Below, one piece after another: positions 5,605 through 11,560 of a stretch of 11,560 bases of DNA. Each line of letters opens with the position of its first letter. Within the stretch, counting starts at the first letter, position 1. This DNA is from an uncultured Collinsella sp. (lineage in GTDB: Bacteria; Actinomycetota; Coriobacteriia; Coriobacteriales; Coriobacteriaceae). Location of the stretch: assembly GCA_900550815.1 (NCBI GenBank), contig URTW01000046.1:1-11560 (forward strand), read 5' to 3'. The notes below the pieces were generated by a model that had not been told where the DNA came from, searched no databases, and worked only from the letters and a program-made list of their open reading frames with translations. The position numbers were made by a program, and so were the translations under genes.

Positions 5605-5637
5605 CTCTGTTCCGACTGGATGAGGTTAAGGTTGGCG

Positions 5638-7860
5638 ATGAATATGCTCAAGATCTCGAAGGCAATCTTTAGGTCGCTCCTCTCCTCCAGGTCGCTCTGT
5701 ATTGCCGTTGTTGCGTTGATGGTTCTTTGTGCTTTGCCCGTCTTCAGGAGCGCGGCTGGCATCGATGGACGGGTTGAATACCTCGAGTCGGGAATAACCC
5801 GTGTTGAGCAGGAATTGTCAGCATCCTATGCGGATGCGCTTGTGAATGCGGGGGAGGAGGGCGTCTATACCTCTTCATCAAGCATGCCCGCGCTTCTGTA
5901 CCCTCTTGCCGCGGGGCGTCTTGTCTTGGCGCCGCTCTCTCCTCTGCTTCCGTTTCTGCAGGTGTCGGATGGAGCGTACTCCTTTTATGACGGATCGAAG
6001 GAGTACTTGCTATGGGCCGCACCGGCAGTTGCAGTCTCGTTCCTTGCCGCACGACTTCTCAGACGCGCTAGGCTCGAGATACAGCAAACGAGGGGTGCGC
6101 TGGGAGGGCTTGTTGCATCGAGCGTATGGGCGAGTGTTTTTGCGATGCTTGCCGTCTTCGCCGTCAATCTTCCAGGGATAATCGCCGCACTTGTGAAGAA
6201 TGGCCCGGGCTCGCTGTTCTATCCGATAGGCTACGTTCAATATGCGACTCCGGTTATCAAACCGGCTTGGCTGGTGTTTGCACAGACGGCCATCTTGCAA
6301 TTCTTGGTGGCGGCGTTCATCTCGCTTGTCGTTCACCTTGCCGTGAAGATTGCCAATAACCCTACGCTTGGAATCGTGTTCGTATGTGCCCTGATGGGGG
6401 CGACGATGGTTCCCGGGTATTACGGAAGATCCATCGCTTTACGTGAGTTCGCCCTGTTGAATCCCCTTACGTATGCGAACACTGAGTTGACCGTCGGCGC
6501 CTATAGCCCGTACCCGACAACGCAGATAGTGAATCTGCCTGGACTTTGCTTCGAGCGTGGCGCGATTACCCTCGTATGCGCAATCGGGATCGAGGCGCTG
6601 GCAATTAGCCTGCTTTGCGTTGCTGGAAAGAGCGGCTGCGCGCGCCCGATGTCCCCGATTTGTCTTGAGAGAGGTTCCTTCACCGCATCGAGACCGACAG
6701 CCCGTTCGAGCGCTTGTGCCTCCGCCGTTGCATACGTAAGAACGATGGGGAAGCTGCTCCTGCATTCTCCTGCCCTCGCCGTATGCGCGATTGCAATGTC
6801 GACGGCGATGCTGGCCCCGGCTCTGGTCGAGGTGTTTCCTGACGCTGGTGACGTTTCCGCTGTTCGGTATAGGGATGGGGAGCTCCGTTCAATAGATCGG
6901 TATCTAGAGCAGGACGCTGCGAATATGGACGTCGAGGGCAAAGCGGCCCTGGAAGGCATGCGAGATGCTCTTTCGGGTTTCGTGTACGCGCCCACGCCTG
7001 CGGAGGGGTTTCGAAGCCTTGCGACGTACGAGCGCGCTCGAGGCGAGCTGGGCGCGGCAGATGCGACCCTCCTGCAATCGATCGGAATCGAGCCGGAGAC
7101 TCCTTCTCGTGTGGAGGCGCGCGCCCTTCTGCTCGAGTCGATCGCGAGCTTGCCGGACCCCAAGGTTTACGAGTTAAGTACGAAGATGCCCCCATTAATC
7201 CTCCTTTCGTATCTCCAGGCAGCGCTTCCTTCCTTGTTTTGGCTGTTGCCCGTGGTTGTCACATCGCTTGCGTGCACCCACCTGCGGTGCCGTTCCCTTC
7301 TGGTTTTCCAAGTCCCCGCAACAGCGCATGTGCGTTTTCTGACAGCTGTTGCGCTGTCTCTCCTGCTTGGCTTGGCGCTGCTTTTGGTGTCGATGGTTCC
7401 CGCTGCGGTTGTGTCCTTGATTAAGACCGGTGCGGGTGGTTCGGAGTATCCCGTCGCTCTCATTCGGGCGGAAGCTTCGACAACGTCCATGGTGGGGGAG
7501 GCGGTGTTGTGCAGTATTCCGTTGCTGGTCATGGCATACGGCGTGATTTCCGTCGTCGCTGCGTTGACAGCAGCGATTAGCCGCAACCCCGTTGTCACCG
7601 GAGTGGTTTGCGCGGTTCTCCTGGTGTTGGGTTCGTTGAGCGCTCATGTTGAAAGCGCGGGCATGGGCGTCGCGCTGCTGGCTCCATTCGCCTCGTTTGA
7701 TCCCGCTTCCCAGGTGGGGACGATTGGGTTCCTTGGGCGAGGGACGAACGCGATGCCTTTTGGAGAGGTCGTCGGCGCATCGGGCGCTCTGCTGGTGGTC
7801 TTGGGCGCCGTATCTCCGTTGATGGTGCGCCTGAGTGTTCCAAAGATCGAAAGGGGATGA
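5638..7860 (+). CDS. Two-halved ABC transporter permease of a putative peptide export/immunity system
   Basis: This encodes a large membrane protein of 740 residues from the ATG at 5638, which has TAAGG six bases upstream. An in-frame ATG at 5572 would add 22 residues but has no Shine-Dalgarno and overlaps a hairpin. The protein has two similar halves. Each begins with a transmembrane helix (about 20-37 and 384-405), continues with an extracytoplasmic domain of about 90-110 residues, and ends with a group of helices (about 125-350 and 525-735). LVKNGPGSLFYP (185-196) in half one matches LIKTGAGGSEYP (594-605) in half two. NNPTLGIV (250-257) likewise matches RNPVVTGVV (649-657). This suits an ABC-2-like permease duplicated to form a complete channel with one ATPase, whose gene overlaps the stop codon. 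By position it may export, or give immunity to, the upstream peptide. It is not clearly a DUF1430 protein, the usual lactococcin 972 partner. Confidence 0.7.
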   Translation: MNMLKISKAIFRSLLSSRSLCIAVVALMVLCALPVFRSAAGIDGRVEYLESGITRVEQELSASYADALVNAGEEGVYTSSSSMPALLYPLAAGRLVLAPLSPLLPFLQVSDGAYSFYDGSKEYLLWAAPAVAVSFLAARLLRRARLEIQQTRGALGGLVASSVWASVFAMLAVFAVNLPGIIAALVKNGPGSLFYPIGYVQYATPVIKPAWLVFAQTAILQFLVAAFISLVVHLAVKIANNPTLGIVFVCALMGATMVPGYYGRSIALREFALLNPLTYANTELTVGAYSPYPTTQIVNLPGLCFERGAITLVCAIGIEALAISLLCVAGKSGCARPMSPICLERGSFTASRPTARSSACASAVAYVRTMGKLLLHSPALAVCAIAMSTAMLAPALVEVFPDAGDVSAVRYRDGELRSIDRYLEQDAANMDVEGKAALEGMRDALSGFVYAPTPAEGFRSLATYERARGELGAADATLLQSIGIEPETPSRVEARALLLESIASLPDPKVYELSTKMPPLILLSYLQAALPSLFWLLPVVVTSLACTHLRCRSLLVFQVPATAHVRFLTAVALSLLLGLALLLVSMVPAAVVSLIKTGAGGSEYPVALIRAEASTTSMVGEAVLCSIPLLVMAYGVISVVAALTAAISRNPVVTGVVCAVLLVLGSLSAHVESAGMGVALLAPFASFDPASQVGTIGFLGRGTNAMPFGEVVGASGALLVVLGAVSPLMVRLSVPKIERG

Positions 7861-7865
7861 TCTCG

Positions 7866-8060
7866 ATGATTGGCCTTCAAACGCTGACGATCTCTTATGG
7901 AAAGAAGGTGCTCGTAGATTCGGTGGACGCTGAGTTTGCCCCGGGTACGGTCTACGGTCTCGTCGCTCCGAACGGGCATGGAAAGACGACGTTGCTGCGT
8001 GCGATGGCAGGTTTGCCGGGTCCTCGCGTGGACGGGAGCATCGTTCTGGATGAGGTGCAG
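7866..8060 (+). pseudogene. ABC transporter ATP-binding protein, truncated after the P-loop
   Basis: About 65 codons of an ABC ATPase remain. They cover the A-loop region (ISYGKKVLVD), the Walker A motif APNGHGKTT at residues 34-42 counted from the ATG at 7866, and the following helix up to GSIVLD. The first glycine of the usual GPNGxGKT is alanine. The Q-loop, signature motif, Walker B and H-loop are all missing, so no ATPase activity is possible. The ATG at 7866 has AAGGGG 9 bases upstream. An ATG at 7857 overlaps the permease stop (ATGA) but sits directly on the Shine-Dalgarno. The gene would have powered the permease upstream. The frame continues without a stop into unrelated mobile-element sequence near 8049-8063. 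Confidence 0.8.
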
Positions 8061-8774
8061 GGTACGCTCCAGATGCTCTTTGACCGCCAGTACATCTTGA
8101 CCGAGGATGTCGTGGTGGAAACCCGCTACCGCACGGAACCCGACACATGGACGGACGCGGACGGCAACTCCCATACGGACACCTATCAGGTGCCTTACGA
8201 CTATTACATCTGTACGGTCACGCTGGAGAACTTTGATTTATCCCATGTGCCTGCGTATGTCATGGGCGAGGATCAGCTTTCCCGGTATGCCATCTATATG
8301 GCAACGCTGGGAAACCGCCCCGATCTGTTCCCGGATTCTCCCTATGTGAACAAGTACATTACCGGGAAACCCGGTGATTACGAAGTGCCCGGAGAATATC
8401 TGGACGATGAAACCTTTGCCGCGATGCTTGCCGAGGCGCAGAAATACATCGGCTATCCCTATGTGTGGGGCGGCAGTTCTCCCGCCACTTCCTTTGATTG
8501 CTCGGGCTACGTTTCGTGGGTCATCAATCACTCCGGCTGGAATGTGGGCAGGCTGGGAGCCCAGGGGCTCTATAACATCTGTACGCCGACCAGCTCTCCC
8601 AAACCCGGTGATCTGGTGTTCTTCAAAGGCACCTATGACACGCCGGGCGTGAGTCATTGCGGGATTTATGTCGGTGACGGAAAAATGCTGCATTGCGGAG
8701 ATCCCATCGGCTACGCAAATTTGAATACAAGCTACTGGCAATCTCATTTTTACGCCTACGGGCGTTTACCGTGA
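7866..8774 (+). CDS. In-frame fusion ORF: ABC ATPase start joined to NlpC/P60 hydrolase of a conjugative element
   Basis: The continuous frame encodes 302 residues. From roughly codon 66 it becomes the C-terminal part of the NlpC/P60 cell-wall hydrolase (CD1108-like) carried by Tn1549-type conjugative elements. LFDRQYILT is followed by a Thr/Asp-rich strand region, MGEDQLSRYAIYMATLGNRP, and then an NlpC/P60 domain. Catalytic Cys is C212 in FDCSGYV, the His is H264 in GVSHCGIYVGDG, and a further His or Asn follows. The full-length hydrolase is normally several hundred residues with an N-terminal membrane segment and lysozyme-like domain, both lost here. The peptidase domain itself looks complete. 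Without the membrane or export part it would stay in the cytosol and is probably functionless. The stop (8772-8774) lies 14 bp before the next element gene. The joint may be real or an assembly chimera. Confidence 0.75.
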   Translation: MIGLQTLTISYGKKVLVDSVDAEFAPGTVYGLVAPNGHGKTTLLRAMAGLPGPRVDGSIVLDEVQGTLQMLFDRQYILTEDVVVETRYRTEPDTWTDADGNSHTDTYQVPYDYYICTVTLENFDLSHVPAYVMGEDQLSRYAIYMATLGNRPDLFPDSPYVNKYITGKPGDYEVPGEYLDDETFAAMLAEAQKYIGYPYVWGGSSPATSFDCSGYVSWVINHSGWNVGRLGAQGLYNICTPTSSPKPGDLVFFKGTYDTPGVSHCGIYVGDGKMLHCGDPIGYANLNTSYWQSHFYAYGRLP

Positions 8775-8788
8775 CAGGAGGTTTTGAA

Positions 8789-9040
8789 ATGGCAACTACC
8801 AAAAGCATGAAAATTCAGGCCGAGATTGATAAGGTCAAGGCCAAAATCAGTGAACAGCAGGCCCGGCTCAAGGAGCTGGAGCAGAAAAAGCTGGAGGCGG
8901 AAAACAGCGAGATCGTGGACATTGTGCGCGGTATGAGCATTTCCCTTACGGAGCTCCCGCTGCTGTTTGAAAAGCTGAAGGACGGAGGTACTTTGGGACA
9001 AAGTGTCCCGAAGTCCGAAGAAGAAAAGGAGGAAAACTGA
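8789..9040 (+). CDS. DUF4315 family conjugative-element protein
   Basis: This 83-residue protein has a strongly predicted coiled coil over about residues 7-45 (IQAEIDKVKAKISEQQARLK, then ELEQKK). A short conserved part (IVDIVRGMSISLTELPLLFE) and an acidic/lysine tail follow. This matches DUF4315, small proteins found between the NlpC/P60 hydrolase and DUF4366 genes of Tn1549-like elements. The role is unknown, and a helper of the mating channel is only implied by position. The ATG at 8789 follows AGGAGG (8776-8781) by 7 bases, which clearly beats an in-frame ATG at 8693 inside the preceding gene. The next gene starts 2 bases after the stop. Confidence 0.88.
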   Translation: MATTKSMKIQAEIDKVKAKISEQQARLKELEQKKLEAENSEIVDIVRGMSISLTELPLLFEKLKDGGTLGQSVPKSEEEKEEN

Positions 9041-9042
9041 AT

Positions 9043-9800
9043 ATGAAACACTTTCGTATGTTGGCGGCGGGGCTTTGCTCCGCCGTTCTTTTATGCGGCT
9101 TTGCAATCCCGGCCTATGCCTATTCGGACGGCGGGAATGAGGAACCGCCTGTTGTGGAAGAAACTCCGGCCCCGGAGCCAGCGCCTACCATTACCCCGGG
9201 CGAGGGCTTTTCGGAGGATGGAAACCTTGTGACCCGCGATCTGCTCTACGATGCCGCAACCAACAAACAGTTCATCACGGTGGAAACCAGCGGCGGCAAC
9301 ACCTTTTACATTGTCATCGACTACGATGCGCCCATCAACGAGGATGAGGAACAGTATCAGACGTACTTCCTGAACATGGTCGATGAAAGCGATCTGCTTG
9401 CGCTGCTGGATGAAGACACTGCGGCTGCTCTGACCACCTGTAACTGCAAGGAAAAGTGCGCTGCCGGTCAAGTCAATACCGCCTGCCCGGTCTGCAAGAC
9501 CAACATGAGCGAATGCACCGGCGCAGCCCCCGTTACGCCTGAGCCGGACAAGGATGCGGAAACCGATGCTCCCGCCACTAAACCCGAAAAGAAATCCAAC
9601 ATCGGCATGATCCTCGTCATCTTCGTTCTTGCCGGTGCTGCGGGTGCAGCCTATTACTACATCAAGTTCGTCAAGGGCAGAAAGCCCAAGGATGAAGATA
9701 TGGACTTCTTTGATGATGAAGGCTACGAGGAAGAGCCGTACATCAACGAGGATGAAGAGCCGCAGATTGCGGAGAATGTCGAAACGGATGGTGATGAAGA

Positions 9801-9804
<4 letters not shown>
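9043..9804 (+). CDS. DUF4366 family conjugative-element membrane protein
   Basis: This 253-residue exported, membrane-anchored protein starts with a Sec signal peptide (residues 1-26, cleavage after AYA). A Pro/Glu-rich linker (33-52) and a globular part containing FITVETSGGNTFYIVIDYD (77-95) follow. A cysteine cluster lies at 133, 135, 139, 148, 151 and 158, including a CPVC motif. A single transmembrane helix (about 186-210) comes next, with a very acidic cytoplasmic tail. This is the layout of DUF4366 proteins of Tn1549-like elements, whose function is unknown. A surface role in the mating apparatus is inferred, and the cysteines suggest metal binding or disulfides. AAGGAGG at 9026-9032 precedes the ATG by 10 bases. 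The stop overlaps the topB start (TTGA). Confidence 0.88.

Positions 9805-11560
<1,756 letters not shown>

Noticed and set aside
5572..5637. Permease start at the ATG directly after the peptide stop
   Set aside because: It has no Shine-Dalgarno and would translate through a GC hairpin; the ATG at 5638 has TAAGG at good spacing and begins the membrane-protein-like sequence.
7195..8148. Minus-strand open frame of 317 codons opposite the permease end and the ATPase/hydrolase joint
   Set aside because: It has Arg/Ser/Pro/His-rich shadow composition and crosses the junction of two unrelated sequences, so it cannot be an ancestral gene.

Overview
The window looks like a GC-rich chromosome of a gut actinobacterium, most probably a Coriobacteriia member such as Collinsella. 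This is inferred from the codon bias (strong GC third positions), the AAGG/GGAGG-type ribosome binding sites and the palindromic GGGGAC...GTCCCC repeats between genes. Part of an integrative conjugative element of Firmicutes type is joined to it on the right. No rRNA, tRNA or CRISPR array was seen.

The left part (1-3785) is ordinary chromosome. It holds two Cof-type HAD phosphatases that converge on a palindromic repeat (170-964 on + and 1072-1914 on -), a citrate synthase on the minus strand with a clear terminator (2002-3420), and a small ACT-domain protein upstream of it (3498-3785). A 395-bp stretch (3786-4181) has no convincing gene but holds a promoter/palindrome and several GC-rich, mutually exclusive hairpins.

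The middle part (4182-8060) looks like an accessory peptide-export or bacteriocin locus. A minus-strand pair (DUF2975-like membrane protein followed by an HTH_26/Xre regulator, translationally coupled) faces a plus-strand operon. That operon encodes a small secreted four-cysteine protein resembling the lactococcin 972 family, a 740-residue two-halved ABC permease, and an ABC ATPase. A 19-bp perfect-arm palindrome lies in the divergent promoter region, over the predicted -10 of the regulator pair. The ATPase is cut off about 65 codons in, just after the P-loop, so the exporter is probably dead in this copy.

The right part (about 8052-11560) is mobile DNA. The ATPase reading frame continues without a stop into the C-terminal half of an NlpC/P60 cell-wall hydrolase of conjugative-element type (CD1108-like). 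DUF4315, DUF4366 and topoisomerase III genes follow, which is the gene order of Tn1549-like elements. TopB is itself interrupted near codon 472, and a large serine recombinase gene starts 15 bp after the premature stop and runs off the window. The layout therefore suggests mobile DNA nested in mobile DNA next to a broken peptide-export operon. The ATPase/hydrolase join is not a recognisable element end, so it is either a genuine illegitimate recombination or deletion, or a chimeric assembly. Read-level checking is needed to tell these apart.
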